NCBI RefSeq assembly: GCF_004359215.1
Contig: NC_090617.1
Location: 1,292,099 to 1,347,003, forward strand
Direction: 5' to 3'
DNA length: 54,905 nucleotides
Origin: Bremia lactucae
Taxonomy: Eukaryota > Oomycota > Peronosporomycetes > Peronosporales > Peronosporaceae
Part shown: positions 53,752 to 54,905 of the stretch, one piece after another
How positions within the stretch are numbered: position 1 is the stretch's first letter
How the letters are laid out: each line of letters opens with the position of its first letter
Notes under the pieces: model-generated
Told to the model about the DNA's origin: nothing
Database searches by the model: none
The model's input: only the letters and a program-made list of their open reading frames with translations
Program-made: the position numbers and the translations under genes

Positions 53752-54905
53752 CTATATTTATGCAAGTAATTAGCGAGCCCTAAGAATTGGCGCAAATCGT
53801 TCACGTGTCGTGGGATTGGCCATTCCTTTACTAATTTAACCTTGTCTCGGTCTGCACGTACACCATGTGTACCAACGATGCACCCTAACACAGGTATCTC
53901 AGGGACCCCTATGACGCTCTTTTGCAAGTTGACGTACAATTGAGCGTCCTTCAAAGTCTGCAACATAGCGTCTTAATGACGCTTTAGCGACTCTATTGCG
54001 CTCAGCCCGTCCTCGGCCCTACTATGCACGAATACGTCGTCAAAGTAATGGGGCGCGTAGGCATGATGCTGACGCGTCAAGTGGGCCATCACTCAGTTGA
54101 ATGTCGCCGGTGCGGTTATCTAACCTTGAGGCATCACGAGCCACTCCCAAAGCATACCGCTTGCGGTGCTTACAGCTGTTTTGGCTACATCAGACTCTCT
54201 CATGAGTACCTGATAGTAGCCATCCTTCTATTCCAACGCGGAAAAAATTGTTGATTTTTTCTTGGAGTTCAACAAGACATCATTCTGCGGGATTGGCGTT
54301 TGCGCCGGTATGGTCGCCGTGTTCAGCTTATCGTAAGCATGAACCATGCGCCATCCATCTGTCTCTTAACGGGACTGCAGCTAGGCGATTTGCTCTAACG
54401 CACATTTCCCGCCTTGGCTCGCTTGTCGAAGATTTTATCGATATAATTTTCATGTTCTTTCGGCAACGCCATTGCCTGGCCACACAATAATTAGACAGAT
54501 TCGAGGTCTATCTCGTGCCCGATGCCCCTATCTGCTGGTAGGCGGCTCGGGACTTCTTCTTGAAACACCTCACGATGTTTTCACAGAACCTCAAAGAACG
54601 GACTGTCTCTCAAAGCATCCCAGCGTTGAGCAGCGAACCGTTTCTCTTTTGTTCGTTTCTAGGACGCTCTCGTCCATTGTGAATGACCAGCAACAGTGCA
54701 CCAGGTTCTCTTCTGGAACTGGTGCGACTATTTCGTGAATCTTTCCCTCCTATCATTCGGCAAGGGACACATCCAACGACATATTCTGGAGATTTACTAT
54801 CTCCTCGGCAGATTTAAAGACTTGCTGGAGCACCTCAACTGAGGATGCCTCCGCAATTTCGTCTTTGACGGCCTCGGACACCTCGTTCGAAGGCCCGCCT
54901 TTTTT
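53752..54905 (-). pseudogene. Family C reverse transcriptase, minus orientation
   Basis: Read on the minus strand: degraded N-terminal part (54905-54200), then GMLWEWL-like residues and HYFDDVFVHSRAEDGLSAIE near 54045-53990 (catalytic FDD intact), then LYVNLQKSVIGVPEIPVLGC and NDLRQFLGLANYLHKYS to about 53760. It runs to the window end. The orientation is opposite to the integrase and chromodomain on its left, so two pieces of the same or related elements meet here. Confidence 0.75.

Overview
The window looks like a transposon-rich stretch of an oomycete genome (Phytophthora or downy-mildew type). I infer this from a single host gene joining a FYVE zinc finger to a GAF domain, a PRP38 splicing-factor gene with eight short introns (53-151 nt) and a Tudor-like plus RS-rich tail, an Inr/FPR-like start region in front of that gene, and many Ty3 chromovirus-type retroelements. 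The species cannot be named from the sequence alone. There are two N gaps (11650-11649+976, i.e. 11650-12625, and 36310-36657).

Host genes are few: the FYVE-GAF gene (5335-8061, minus), a small acidic, probably nuclear protein (33083-33430, plus), the nine-exon PRP38 gene (34233-36229, plus), an identical 5'-truncated copy of it beyond an N gap (36658-38275, most likely an unmerged contig overlap), and a small spliced minus-strand gene (38582-39291). Everything else is retroelement or intergenic sequence.

Retroelements, named here for convenience. Family A (LTR about 465-533 bp, TGTAACGG...CCTACA): 10233-11649 plus, 16060-19434 minus, an LTR at 51611-52141, and fragments. Family B (LTR about 450-507 bp, ending CCGTTACA or similar; gag, protease, RT, RNase H, integrase, chromodomain): 548-5176 minus, 12626-15988 minus, 24973-31664 minus, and a complete old copy at 39586-47012 plus with recognisable target duplication. 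Family C (chromovirus RT, integrase and chromodomain pieces): 20470-21112, 22190-22355, 52835-54905. One degenerate Ty1/copia element lies at 47871-51600.

The most interesting points are: (1) families A and B both carry an open or formerly open frame on the antisense strand between pol and the 3' LTR, with a shared short motif, and the family A copy is uninterrupted over 350 codons; (2) a piece of a host mitochondrial carrier gene sits inside the integrase region of a family B element; (3) the 20.5-25 kb region contains two clean inversions, both of which cut the same family A gag, and undoing them on paper puts gag, protease, a family B 3' end and a family C piece back in order; (4) nested and fused elements with readable junctions.
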